Source: Candidatus Bathyarchaeota archaeon (lineage in GTDB: Archaea > Thermoproteota > Bathyarchaeia > Bathyarchaeales > Bathycorpusculaceae). From it: DNA of 64,000 nucleotides. The stretch is from positions 1 through 64,000 of the forward strand of contig JACAEI010000031.1 of assembly GCA_013388905.1 (NCBI GenBank), given 5' to 3'. Shown one piece after another: positions 52,451 through 61,868 of this stretch. The notes beneath the pieces are model-generated. The model saw only the letters and a program-made list of their open reading frames with translations, was not told the DNA's origin and searched no databases. Every line of letters begins with the position of its first letter. The first letter of the stretch is position 1. The position numbers and the translations under genes were made by a program.

Positions 52451-54289
52451 ATGCTAATGTTTGGTTGGAATGGTAAATTTCTTCACATAAATTTGGGCAA
52501 AGAAAAGGCGGTTGCAACAGAGTATGAAGCAAAAATCGCAAGACGTTTTCTTGGTGGCAGAGGTTTTGCCGCTAAAATCTTGTGGGACGAAATTAAGCCA
52601 AGAATCGCCCCTTTGTCACGTGAAAATAAACTAGTTTTTGCTGCTGGCCCATTAACAGCCTTCGCTTTGCCAAGCAGCGGCAAACTTGTTGTGGCTGCAA
52701 AGAGTCCTTTGACTGGAGGTTATGGTGATGGAAACATTGGGACTCTTGCCTCTGTTCAACTGCGTAAGGCTGGTTATGATGCGGTAATCGTGGAAGATAA
52801 AGCTGAAAAACCTGTAGTTTTACTTATCCAAGACCAGATCGTCGAGTTTCTTGACGCTAAAGACTTATGGGGATTGAACTCTTTTGAAACTGAGAAAAAA
52901 CTGCGAACTATCTATGGGCCTGCTTCTGGTATACTCTGTATTGGTCAAGCTGGAGAGAACCTAGTAAAATTTGCAAACATAGTTTCTCAAGAGGGACGCG
53001 CCGGTGGTAGACCTGGAATGGGCGCAGTTATGGGTTCCAAAAACTTGAAAGCTGTAGTCTTCATCGGTTCCAATGAATTGTCTGCGGCTTATCCTAAGGA
53101 AATGAAAGAATTAGGCTTAGACGCATACAGAGAGGTTTTGACCAAGCCAAGCTATGCTTTTTGGAAGCGGCAGGGTACAATGATGACTATTGAATGGAGT
53201 CACGAAAACAGCGTTCTTCCAACATGCAACTATAGCGAAGGAATTTTTGAAAAAGCGGAAGCCATTGGAGGCTTTACTATGGAAAAGTTTAAGGTTTCTA
53301 ACCGCGGTTGTCCTCAGTGCAACATGACTTGCGGCAACGTCATAAAAGATTCAAACCGCAAAGAATCTGAGCTAGACTATGAAAATGTTGCAATGTTAGG
53401 GTCAAACATTGGACTGGGCAATTTGAAGCAAGTTGCCGCTCTTAACAGGGTTGCTGACGAATTCGGCTTAGACACGATTTCTTTGGGCAATGTAATTGGT
53501 TTTGCCATGGAAGCTTCAGAAAAAGGATTAATCAAAGAAAAGGTTCAGTGGGGCAAATTCAAAGAAACCAAAGCTTTGATTGAAGACATTGCCTATAGAC
53601 GCGGTTTAGGCAACATATTGGCTGAAGGAGTGCATTCTGTTGCTGAAAAAATAGGTGGAGACGCACATCGTTGGGCTATGCACATAAAATGCTTGGAAAT
53701 TTCCGCTTACGATTGTCATGCTGCACCAGCGATGGCTTTGGCTTATGCAACAAGCTCAATTGGAGCTCACCACAAAGACGCTTGGGTTATTTCTTGGGAA
53801 GTCAAAACAGGACGCGAAAGCTACGGCGAAGAAAAAGTTGACAAGGTCATCGAACTACAGCGTATCCGTGGAGGAGTTTTTGAGTCGCTAACTGTTTGTA
53901 GGCTTCCATGGATTGAGTTAGGCTTCGAACTCGAATGGTACACAAAGTTTTTGCACGCTGCTACAGGCTTAGAGTTGACATGGGATAACTTAAACTGGAT
54001 TGCTGATAGGACGTTCAATCTTATTCGCGCCTTCTGGATTCGTGAGTATGGCGACAATTGGACTAAAAACATGGATACCCCGCCAGCAAGATGGTTTGAA
54101 GAACCATTAACTAAAGGACCATTGAAAGGTGCAAAGCTTGACAGAACAAAATACGATGTTATGTTGCAGAAATACTATCATAAGAGAGGCTGGGATGAAC
54201 GTGGCATACCAACAAAAGCAACTCTACAAAAGCTAGGATTAGAAGATGTCGCAAAACAACTTCAAAAATACGTAAAGCTATACGAGTAG
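52451..54289 (+). CDS. Aldehyde:ferredoxin oxidoreductase family protein (AOR1)
   Basis: 612-aa tungsten/molybdenum bis-pterin enzyme oxidising aldehydes to acids with ferredoxin. N-terminal AOR domain: GWNGKFLHINL, ARRFLGGRGFAAKIL, GMGAVMGSKNLKAVV (pterin contacts). The [4Fe-4S] Cys are C287, C290 and C294 in GCPQCNMTCG plus C483 in VCRLPW, the same spacing as in the Pyrococcus AOR. Starts at ATG 52451, or ATG 52457 with better ribosome-binding spacing. Substrate is unknown; the adjacent FAD oxidoreductase may supply it. Confidence 0.93.
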   Translation: MLMFGWNGKFLHINLGKEKAVATEYEAKIARRFLGGRGFAAKILWDEIKPRIAPLSRENKLVFAAGPLTAFALPSSGKLVVAAKSPLTGGYGDGNIGTLASVQLRKAGYDAVIVEDKAEKPVVLLIQDQIVEFLDAKDLWGLNSFETEKKLRTIYGPASGILCIGQAGENLVKFANIVSQEGRAGGRPGMGAVMGSKNLKAVVFIGSNELSAAYPKEMKELGLDAYREVLTKPSYAFWKRQGTMMTIEWSHENSVLPTCNYSEGIFEKAEAIGGFTMEKFKVSNRGCPQCNMTCGNVIKDSNRKESELDYENVAMLGSNIGLGNLKQVAALNRVADEFGLDTISLGNVIGFAMEASEKGLIKEKVQWGKFKETKALIEDIAYRRGLGNILAEGVHSVAEKIGGDAHRWAMHIKCLEISAYDCHAAPAMALAYATSSIGAHHKDAWVISWEVKTGRESYGEEKVDKVIELQRIRGGVFESLTVCRLPWIELGFELEWYTKFLHAATGLELTWDNLNWIADRTFNLIRAFWIREYGDNWTKNMDTPPARWFEEPLTKGPLKGAKLDRTKYDVMLQKYYHKRGWDERGIPTKATLQKLGLEDVAKQLQKYVKLYE

Positions 54290-54354
54290 AATATTTCACT
54301 TATAGGTTAACTTTGAAAGAAAAAGAGACTTTTTTATGCCTCTTTACAAGTTGC

Positions 54355-55803
54355 TTAGTACGCTCTTGCAAAATAAACCACTTCTCCTGCTTCTTCGCCA
54401 CAATATACGCATTTTGAAAATACCCTTTCTTTTGTGAAAGGTATTAGTCTAATTGTTGCGCCTGTTTCTTCTTTAATTTTTTCTTCGCATGTTGAATTAG
54501 CGCACCAGCATGCTCTTACGAACCCACCCTTCTCCTTCAAGGTCTCTTTGAATTCACTGTAGGTTTTCACTGTCGTAATATTGTCATCTAACGCTTTTTT
54601 GGCTTTGTTAAACAAATTGCTCTGAATCTCCTCCAACAATTCAGTCACAGCATTCGCTATTTCTTCATTTCTTATTGCTATTCTTTTAGAAGTGTCTCGT
54701 CTGGCTAATGTTATTTGTTTCTGCTTTACGTCTCTCGGACCAATTTCTATTCGTATAGGCACACCTTTTAGTTCCCACTCGTTGAATTTCCAGCCAGGAG
54801 TGTATTCAACCCTATCATCCAATGTAACTACTATCCCCTTATTCCGCAATTCTTCGAAGGTTTTTCTAGCTTTTTCCAGTATTACTTCTCTATCAGCGTT
54901 TTTGTAAGTTATGGGGATTATGACCACTTGTATTGGGGCAATTTTTGGAGGCAAAACTAAGCCTTTGTCGTCTCCGTGAACCATGGCCAAAGCGCCTATG
55001 AGTCGTGTAGATATGCCCCATGAAGTTTGCCAAACATAATGGTCTTTTTCGTCTTCTCCGATGAATTTTATGTCAAAGACTTTGGAGAAGTTTTGCCCAA
55101 GATTATGCGAGGTTCCCATCTGTAATGCTTTGCCGTCTGGCATCATGGCTTCTAATGTTGTTGTGTATAAGGCGCCTTTGAACTTCTCTTTTTCAGTTTT
55201 CTTTCCAGTAAGCACTGGAATAGCCAAATAGTCTTCCATTAAATCTTTGTATGTGCCTAGTATCTCCATGACTTCTCGGTCTGCTTCTTCTTTTGTTGCG
55301 TGAGCTGTGTGCCCTTCCTGCCAGAGAAATTCTCTTGTTCTGAGGAAAAGTTTAGTGGCACTTGTTTCCCATCTTACAATGTTGCACCACTGGTTCAGTT
55401 TTATTGGTAAGTCTCTCCAACTTCTGATCCATTTTGCATACATGGCATACATTATTGTCTCTGATGTAGGTCTTACAGCGAGTCTTTCTTCTAGTGGAGT
55501 GTCTCCTCCCACGGTGACCCATGCGACTTCTGGAACAAAACCGGCAAAGTGCGCTGCTTCTTTTTTAAGAAAGCTTTCTGGTATGAACATTGGAAAATAC
55601 ACGTTTTTGTGCCCTGTCAGTTTTATTTTTTGATTAAAGATTTCTTGGATTTTTTCCCAGATAGCATAGGAATGTTCTCTGAAGACCATGCAACCTTTAA
55701 TTGGGGCGTAGTCAGCCAATTCAGATTTTATTATGACTTGAGTGTACCATTCTGAGAAGTCTTCAGCCTTTTTTATTGTGATGCCTATGTCAGACATTTT
55801 CAT
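54355..55803 (-). CDS. proS: Prolyl-tRNA synthetase, archaeal/eukaryotic type
   Basis: 482 aa class II synthetase without the bacterial editing insert. The motifs are in order: EHSYAIWEKIQEIFN (motif 1 area), VRPTSETIMYAMYAKWIRSW, then NIVRWETSATKLFLRTREF (motif 2), and SWGISTRLIGALAMVHGDDKG (motif 3). A C-terminal zinc domain contains the Cys pairs CWCANSTC and CVYCGEE, and the protein ends in Tyr as in this type. It stands alone, facing AOR1 in convergent orientation. Confidence 0.96.
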   Translation of the reverse strand: MKMSDIGITIKKAEDFSEWYTQVIIKSELADYAPIKGCMVFREHSYAIWEKIQEIFNQKIKLTGHKNVYFPMFIPESFLKKEAAHFAGFVPEVAWVTVGGDTPLEERLAVRPTSETIMYAMYAKWIRSWRDLPIKLNQWCNIVRWETSATKLFLRTREFLWQEGHTAHATKEEADREVMEILGTYKDLMEDYLAIPVLTGKKTEKEKFKGALYTTTLEAMMPDGKALQMGTSHNLGQNFSKVFDIKFIGEDEKDHYVWQTSWGISTRLIGALAMVHGDDKGLVLPPKIAPIQVVIIPITYKNADREVILEKARKTFEELRNKGIVVTLDDRVEYTPGWKFNEWELKGVPIRIEIGPRDVKQKQITLARRDTSKRIAIRNEEIANAVTELLEEIQSNLFNKAKKALDDNITTVKTYSEFKETLKEKGGFVRACWCANSTCEEKIKEETGATIRLIPFTKERVFSKCVYCGEEAGEVVYFARAY

Positions 55804-56059
55804 CTCTCCAAATGTTCTATACTAGTTGAATATAATTCTAATGAAAAATCAATCCTAATAAGGGCTAAACAACACGAAAATTTAGCAATGTGGAACGCAA
55901 TCGCCCATTTTGCACCACTTTCCATGTTAATAAGAAAAGAAACTATTAAACATTTTCTTTACGCCTTCTTTCAATGAACCCAAAAAAATGATTGGATACG
56001 TAAATATTTTAACCACATAGAATCTAATTCAATGCATACTCGAAGATGCGTGTATTCAA

Positions 56060-57298
56060 TTGAAATCGTTACTAATTGTTTGCGATGGAATGAGTGACAG
56101 ACCGATAAAGGAGTTAGGCTGGAAAACACCTTTGGAAGCAGCTCGCAAAACATCGTTAAATCAAATAGCAAAAACTGGTATCTGCGGCATAATGGACTTA
56201 ATAGCACCTGGAATTCCTCCGGGAAGCGATTCAGCCACATTGGCGCTTCTAGGCTACGATATCCTTAAGATTTATTCCGGGAGAGGAGCCTTAGAAGCTA
56301 TAGGCTCAGGCGTTAAAGTTTCACCTAACGACGTTGCTTTTAGATGCAACTTCGCAACAGTGAATGAAAAACTTGTTGTTTTGGATAGGCGGGCTGGAAG
56401 AATTTCAAATGAAGACGCAAGTAAATTGGTAGAAAGTCTTCAAAGAATCAAGTTGGAAACGCCTTCTGTTAGATTCCTTTTCAAAAACACAATACAACAT
56501 CGCGCGGTTCTCGTGATTCATGGACCAAAGCTTTCAACAGCCGTTAGCGACTCAGACCCAGAAAAAATAGGAGAAAAAGTTCTGGAGATAAAACCTTTAG
56601 ACACAAGCTTGGAAGCGCAGCATACAGCAAAAATTCTTAGCGAACTTGTACATAAATTTCATGAAGTTTTAAAGAAACATCCAATTAACAAACAAAGAGT
56701 TAAACGAAAACTGTTGCCAGCCAACTTTATTTTGTGTAGAGGCGCCGGGGTCATCCCAAAAATTAGACCTCTATCAGAGTTGTATGGAATAAAAGCTGCG
56801 TGCATAGCGGCTACGTCACTAATAAAAGGTGTTTGCAAAGTTGCGGGCATGAAATTGATTTATGTGAAAAATGCCACTGGAACGCCTCAAACAGATTTTC
56901 TTGCCAAAGCCAAAGCTGCAGTTCAAGCGTTGAAAACATTTGATTTTGTGCTTCTGCATGTCAAAGCAACTGATGTCTCCAGCCACGATGGAAACATTCA
57001 ACAAAAAGTTGAAATGATTGAAAAAATCGACAACATGGTCAGCTACATACTTAACAACATGGATTTAGACTCAAATTACTTGGCCATAACTGCAGATCAT
57101 ACAACATCGTTAGTCACCGGCAATCATGAGGGCGACCCAGTTCCAATTGCCATAGCGGGTCCTTACGTTCGTAGTGATGATGTTGAAAAGTTTGACGAAC
57201 GGTCTTGTGCTAAAGGCGGGCTCCACAGAATCAGAGGCACGGATTTGATGCCTACTTTAATGAGCTTACTTGGCAAAACCAAGAAATTCGGAACATAG
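56060..57298 (+). CDS. apgM: Cofactor-independent phosphoglycerate mutase, archaeal type
   Basis: 412 aa, alkaline-phosphatase superfamily, interconverting 3- and 2-phosphoglycerate. CDGMSDRPIKELGWKTPLEAA holds the first metal Asp; IPPGSDSATLALLGYD contains the phosphorylated Ser; DVSSHDGNIQQKVEMIEKID and the final ADHTTSLVTGNHEGDPVP give the remaining metal ligands. The order and length match ApgM. TTG start. With fbp at 1 kb it gives the window two steps of glycolysis/gluconeogenesis. Confidence 0.94.
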   Translation: MKSLLIVCDGMSDRPIKELGWKTPLEAARKTSLNQIAKTGICGIMDLIAPGIPPGSDSATLALLGYDILKIYSGRGALEAIGSGVKVSPNDVAFRCNFATVNEKLVVLDRRAGRISNEDASKLVESLQRIKLETPSVRFLFKNTIQHRAVLVIHGPKLSTAVSDSDPEKIGEKVLEIKPLDTSLEAQHTAKILSELVHKFHEVLKKHPINKQRVKRKLLPANFILCRGAGVIPKIRPLSELYGIKAACIAATSLIKGVCKVAGMKLIYVKNATGTPQTDFLAKAKAAVQALKTFDFVLLHVKATDVSSHDGNIQQKVEMIEKIDNMVSYILNNMDLDSNYLAITADHTTSLVTGNHEGDPVPIAIAGPYVRSDDVEKFDERSCAKGGLHRIRGTDLMPTLMSLLGKTKKFGT

Positions 57299-57303
57299 CT
57301 TCG

Positions 57304-58437
57304 CTATTTAATGAGCATTAGTCGCCACTCTTTGTAGTCTGTGATGACTCTGATGTATCCTCTGAGCATGTTGTCAGCTTCAGCGTCGCCAGTATCAACC
57401 CTTAAGACGCTTCCTTCAATGCTCTGAAGCTTGTTTTTAGTCGCGGCAACAATTATCCGCTGTTTTCCGACGCGTTTGATGATTTCTGGGCTTATCTGCT
57501 GATTTCCTCTTCCTAAAAGGATTCCTTGACGCCCGATTGGAGAAAGAATAATCCAAACATTTTGCCAATCCTCTATTTCATTCTGGATTTTTTTCTCGTC
57601 GACATCAAGTATAACCTTGCCTTCTTTGTAAATGTCTACGCCTAAAACAGTCTTTTTGATGCCAAGCAGTTCGGCGATGCATTTGACAGTTGTCCCAGGG
57701 CCAAGAATATATGTTGCTGTTGGTTGCATTCCTTCAATTATAAATCTTGCGATCGCTGTTTGGTTTTCCTTTTCACTTGTTGTTTCTGGGCTTATTTGTT
57801 TGCTTCCTTGAATATGTGCTGGAAGAAAAGGTCCCTTTAGAAACCCGTAAAGTTTTACCGCAAAAGTGTCACTTCGAATTGCGTTTTCGTCAGCATCCAT
57901 TACTTCGAATTCCGCTTGTTCTACCTGGTCTTCTGCGAAAGCCAGAACAACGTCTGCAGCGTCTGAAGTGTTAACTGCAAAAATGCCACTATACATCTTT
58001 ACTCCGGAGGGCACACCTAAAACTGGAATTTTATCATTACCTCGCATAGCATCAAAAATGTCTTTAGCAGTGCCGTCTCCACCGACAAAAACTATTAAAT
58101 TGACATTCGCAGCAGTTAGCAGTTTAACGGCTTTTTTCGTATCTTCAGCGCTTGTTTCTCTTCCAATTTTCATGGGTAAAATGTGGACAATTAAGCTTGC
58201 AGTTTTCGCTTCATTTGCGCCCATAATCCCGGGGCAAGCTAAGACTTCAATTTGTTTATCCCCAAAATTTTTTTTGAGTCTATGCAGGAATTCTATTGCT
58301 CTTTTTGGCGCTATAGGTTTTGCTCCTCTTGCAATAGCCTCTTCTAAGACGCCATCTGTTCCTTTAAGTCCAACCTTCCCTCCCATGCCCGCAATTGGAT
58401 TAACGATAAAACCCAACTTCATATTCTGTACATCCAT
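57304..58437 (-). CDS. ATP-NAD kinase-like protein (COG3199 type)
   Basis: 377 aa. Diacylglycerol/NAD-kinase fold with KLGFIVNPIAGMGGKVG at the start and the GGDGT loop at about residues 118-122 (VFVGGDGTAKDIF), both used for phosphoryl transfer in this superfamily. The middle has PSGVKMYSGIFAVN. It is longer than canonical NAD kinases and matches the COG3199 variant, whose substrate is less certain. ATG 58437, or ATG 58422 where similarity begins. Confidence 0.82.
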   Translation of the reverse strand: MDVQNMKLGFIVNPIAGMGGKVGLKGTDGVLEEAIARGAKPIAPKRAIEFLHRLKKNFGDKQIEVLACPGIMGANEAKTASLIVHILPMKIGRETSAEDTKKAVKLLTAANVNLIVFVGGDGTAKDIFDAMRGNDKIPVLGVPSGVKMYSGIFAVNTSDAADVVLAFAEDQVEQAEFEVMDADENAIRSDTFAVKLYGFLKGPFLPAHIQGSKQISPETTSEKENQTAIARFIIEGMQPTATYILGPGTTVKCIAELLGIKKTVLGVDIYKEGKVILDVDEKKIQNEIEDWQNVWIILSPIGRQGILLGRGNQQISPEIIKRVGKQRIIVAATKNKLQSIEGSVLRVDTGDAEADNMLRGYIRVITDYKEWRLMLIK

Positions 58438-58513
58438 TCAGAAGATTTGTTAAGCATGCTATAAACTATTTCAGCGATGCCACCCATTTAAGTTGATAGC
58501 GCGAGGGTTGCTA

Positions 58514-59125
58514 ATGAATAGGGTAGATGGAACTTTCTCTATACTTGCTATATCGCCAGATTCCAAGTTTATGGGTGTTGCAGTAGCTTCTGGCTCCACT
58601 TCAGTAGGTGATAGGGTGCCCTATGCAAAACCTGGAGTAGGTGTAATTGCCACACAAGCCTACACAAACGTTATCTATGGAATTAGAGGGCTCGATTTGC
58701 TTGCTAAAGGCTTGTCACCTCAAGAAGCATTAAGTAAACTTTTGAGAGAAGATTCTGAAAGAGATTTTAGGCAAGTGGCAATAATGGACTTTAAGAAGAG
58801 AAAAGCTGTTTTTACAGGCGCTAAGACCCCAGAATTCAGTGCGGAAAAGGTTGGACAGAATCACATTGTTATTGGGAATTTTCTTTCTAGCAATGAAGTA
58901 GTCAACAACATGGTAAGGCATTTTGAATTTTCTTTAGGCGGCTTGGCTTGGAGAATGGTAGGCGCATTGAAAGTTGGAAGCGAAAGTGGCGGAGATAAGC
59001 GGGGCGAAAAATCAGCAGCGCTACTTATAGTAGGTGCTGAAAAGGTAGAAGTGGAAATAAAGATTGCCTTACACAAAAATCCTATTGAGCAGTTGTCTCA
59101 AAAGCTCAAATCACTAACAACATGA
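58514..59125 (+). CDS. DUF1028 (Ntn-hydrolase-like) protein
   Basis: 203 aa. The DUF1028 pattern is present: FSILAISPDSKFMGVAVASG near the start, VGVIATQAYTNVIYG with the ATQA motif, GLDLLAKGLSPQEAL, and a tail with GDKRGEKSAALLIV. The family looks like an Ntn hydrolase, but it does not start with a Thr/Ser/Cys nucleophile here as seen. Biochemical function is unknown. TTG 58493 is in frame; ATG 58514 with GAGG 7 nt upstream is preferred. Confidence 0.83.
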   Translation: MNRVDGTFSILAISPDSKFMGVAVASGSTSVGDRVPYAKPGVGVIATQAYTNVIYGIRGLDLLAKGLSPQEALSKLLREDSERDFRQVAIMDFKKRKAVFTGAKTPEFSAEKVGQNHIVIGNFLSSNEVVNNMVRHFEFSLGGLAWRMVGALKVGSESGGDKRGEKSAALLIVGAEKVEVEIKIALHKNPIEQLSQKLKSLTT

Positions 59126-59203
59126 AAAAAGCCTTCTAATCTGAAAATTCTTATATGTCAAAAGTTTTTAACATCCTTTTCCCACGATAATTGAGGTTAT
59201 AAA

Positions 59204-60181
59204 ATGCCGAGAAAAAACATGAAAAAGATTCTTGTGACAGGCGCCACTGGGCAAATAGGTTCGGAACTAACAATCGAGTTGCGAAATAGGTATGGTAAAG
59301 ATAATGTTATCGCAGCTGGGCATAAAAGGAAGCCTGGTGGCAAATTGTTGGATTCTGGCCCATTTGAGCATATTGACGTTACTGAAAAGGAAAATATTGC
59401 AAAAATTGTTAAAAAATATGATATTGACACAATCTATCATTTAGCCGCTGTTCTATCCGCTGTTGGTGAAGAAAATCCGCAACTCGCTTGGCGCGTAAAC
59501 ATGGACGGTCTTTACAATATACTTGAAGTTGCAAGAGAACACGGCCTAGCTAAAGTTTTTTGGCCAAGTTCAATCGCAGTTTTTGGTCTTAAGGCTCCTC
59601 GTGTTAACACGCCTCAGGACGCTGTTTTGATTCCAAGGACAGTTTATGGTGTAACAAAGGTTGCAGGAGAGCTTTTGTGCAATTATTATTACAGCCGATT
59701 TGGTTTAGATGTGCGCAGTGTACGTTACCCAGGGGTCATAAGCAGCGAGACGCCGCCAGGCGGAGGCACCACAGACTATGCTGTTGAGATGTTTTATGAA
59801 GCAATAAAGAAGAAACACTACGTGTGCTTTGTTAAGGAAGACACTGTTCTACCAATGATGTACATGCCAGACTGCATGAAAGCGGCCATAGACTTGATGG
59901 AGGCTGACGCCTTAAAGATAAACCATCACACTAGCTACAACGTAACTGCAATGAGCTTCTCTGCAGGTGAATTAACAGCTGAAATTAAAAAGTATATTCC
60001 GGATTTCAAGTGCGAATACAAGCCAGATTTTAGGCAAAGAATTGCAGATTCATGGCCTATGTCAATAGATGATAGCGTAGCTCGCAAAGAATGGGGTTGG
60101 AGACCCTCTTATGATTTAGCTTCTATGACAAAAGACATGATAGAAAAACTTTCTAAGCGTTTCGCTGAAAGCAAGCTTTAG
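59204..60181 (+). CDS. tdh: L-threonine 3-dehydrogenase, SDR type
   Basis: 325 aa extended SDR. NAD loop ILVTGATGQIGSELTIEL, the active-site Y148-G-V-T-K152, and PSSIAVFG with the catalytic Ser/Thr. This GalE-like type of threonine dehydrogenase makes 2-amino-3-ketobutyrate from threonine. The call is supported by the Kbl gene 51 nt downstream, which uses that unstable product. Another epimerase activity is possible by sequence alone. Confidence 0.88.
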   Translation: MPRKNMKKILVTGATGQIGSELTIELRNRYGKDNVIAAGHKRKPGGKLLDSGPFEHIDVTEKENIAKIVKKYDIDTIYHLAAVLSAVGEENPQLAWRVNMDGLYNILEVAREHGLAKVFWPSSIAVFGLKAPRVNTPQDAVLIPRTVYGVTKVAGELLCNYYYSRFGLDVRSVRYPGVISSETPPGGGTTDYAVEMFYEAIKKKHYVCFVKEDTVLPMMYMPDCMKAAIDLMEADALKINHHTSYNVTAMSFSAGELTAEIKKYIPDFKCEYKPDFRQRIADSWPMSIDDSVARKEWGWRPSYDLASMTKDMIEKLSKRFAESKL

Positions 60182-60232
60182 GGATAAAAGAGTTTAAGAG
60201 AGTGAATTAAAAATTAAAGAAGCGAGGTATAA

Positions 60233-61432
60233 ATGAGAATGCGAAATCCAACAGCTTTCTTGCGAGAAGAATATGAAGATTTGGTGAAAAACGAGCTTGA
60301 TTGGAAACTGAGAGTTTTACAGGGTCCAAGCACTCCTTGGTGTATTGTTGATGGTAAAAAAGTTCTGATGTTTTGTTCTAACAACTATCTGGGTTTAAGC
60401 AACCATCCTAAGCTGAAGGAAGCAGCAATAAAAGCTGTTCAAACTCACGGTGCAGGTTCAGGATCTGTTCGTCCTATTGCTGGAAACATGGATATACACA
60501 TAGAGCTTGAAAGACGTCTGGCAAGATTCAAACATGCTGAAGCCTCGCTTGTCTATCAAACAGGTTTTGCAGCTAATGCTGGCTTGATTTCTCAGTTGGC
60601 TGGTAAAGGCGATTTAATTGTAAGCGATGAGCTTAATCATGGTAGCATAATTGACGGCGTTAGACTGTCACATGCAGAAAGAGCGGTCTACAAGCATTCC
60701 GATATGCAAGATTTGCAACGAGTCTTAGAGGAAGCAGAGAAACACCAGCCGCCATACAGACGAATCCTCGTAATAACAGACGGCGTTTTCTCCATGGACG
60801 GCGACATAGCGCCCCTAAATGAAATCGCTAAGCTTGGTGCTGAACACGGCGCAATGGTTTATGTGGACGACGCCCACGGAGAAGGCGTATTAGGCGAAGG
60901 CGGAAGAGGCATAGTCTCACACTTTAAGCTTGGACGTGACAAGGTTCACGTCGAAATGGGCACGTTCTCGAAAGCTTTTGGTGTGGTAGGTGGGCACATC
61001 TCTGGTTCTAAAGACCTAATTAACTTTGCATATAACAAGTCCAGGACATGGCTTCTCAGCGGTTCACATCCGCCAGCAGTTGCTGCAGCATGTATAGCAG
61101 CTATTGACGTCTTGGAAAAAGAACCGCAACATGTTCAGAAATTGTGGGAAAACACTAGATACTTCAAGAAAGTCATGAAGGATTTAGGGTTCAACATAGG
61201 CAACAGCCAAACCCCGATAACTCCAGTGATCGTCGGCGAAAGTGGTGTCGCGAAGAAATTGAGCACGCGACTTTTCGAAGAACAGATTTTTGCTTTACCA
61301 ATTGTTTATCCAATGGTCGCACGAGATAAAGCTCGAATAAGAACAATCATGAACGCTGCTTTAACAAGAGAAGACTTAGACTTTGCCATAAATGCTTTCG
61401 AAAAAATCGGAAAAGAACTGCACATAATTTGA
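60233..61432 (+). CDS. kbl: 2-amino-3-ketobutyrate CoA ligase (glycine C-acetyltransferase)
   Basis: 399 aa alpha-oxoamine synthase. The PLP Lys is K247 in MGTFSKAFGVVGGHISGS; other family segments are CSNNYLGLSNHPKLKEAA, GSVRPIAGNMDIHIELE and VYVDDAHGEGVLGEGGRG. With Tdh it splits threonine to glycine and acetyl-CoA. ATG start with GAGGTA 4-5 nt upstream. A serine palmitoyl-like alternative is unlikely with this neighbour. Confidence 0.93.
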   Translation: MRMRNPTAFLREEYEDLVKNELDWKLRVLQGPSTPWCIVDGKKVLMFCSNNYLGLSNHPKLKEAAIKAVQTHGAGSGSVRPIAGNMDIHIELERRLARFKHAEASLVYQTGFAANAGLISQLAGKGDLIVSDELNHGSIIDGVRLSHAERAVYKHSDMQDLQRVLEEAEKHQPPYRRILVITDGVFSMDGDIAPLNEIAKLGAEHGAMVYVDDAHGEGVLGEGGRGIVSHFKLGRDKVHVEMGTFSKAFGVVGGHISGSKDLINFAYNKSRTWLLSGSHPPAVAAACIAAIDVLEKEPQHVQKLWENTRYFKKVMKDLGFNIGNSQTPITPVIVGESGVAKKLSTRLFEEQIFALPIVYPMVARDKARIRTIMNAALTREDLDFAINAFEKIGKELHII

Positions 61433-61510
61433 GACAAAAAAGATGCGACGCAATCATTGTTGCTCTGAAAAATATCTGCATTCGCGATTAAATGAAGTTA
61501 ATGCTTTTTC

Positions 61511-61849
61511 CTATCGTACGGTACTTGCTGTTTTACCTATAGCTTTGTAAGCCGCTTCTTTGCTGCCTTCTGCTTTGGATACCTCTTCTTTCAGTTGTTT
61601 AATGTCCATAGGGCAATTTCTGGATACTTCTTGGACGAATTCTCTCAATTCTTTTTCGTTCATGTGACAGCTTAGTGTTAGTTCTTCGATGATCTCTTTT
61701 GAGGTTTTTGCGTCTCCGTAACAGCTTTCGCTTAACTCTTCTAATGTAAGTTGCAAAACTTTTGGATCTATATTGCACTTTAGACTCAATTCTTCTGCCC
61801 ACTTTGAACTCAAATTTTCACTTCCTAGATAGAAGGTTAAATAGCTCAT
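61511..61849 (-). CDS. Small helical protein with four Cys at exact 18-residue spacing
   Basis: 112 aa, not recognised. Four tandem 18-residue units each carry E-E-L/V-S/T then two residues, Cys, and a polar turn: Cys at 25, 43, 61 and 79. The units are C-NIDPKVLQ, C-YGDAKTSKE, C-HMNEKELR and C-PMDIKQLK. This could be a helical hairpin repeat placing all Cys on one face. It is 19 nt after AOR2 on the same strand, so it is in that operon. ATG 61849 is used; TTG 61813 with AGGAAGTGA before it would keep all four repeats. Confidence 0.7.
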   Translation of the reverse strand: MSYLTFYLGSENLSSKWAEELSLKCNIDPKVLQLTLEELSESCYGDAKTSKEIIEELTLSCHMNEKELREFVQEVSRNCPMDIKQLKEEVSKAEGSKEAAYKAIGKTASTVR

Positions 61850-61868
61850 TTTATTTAAGCATTAACTT

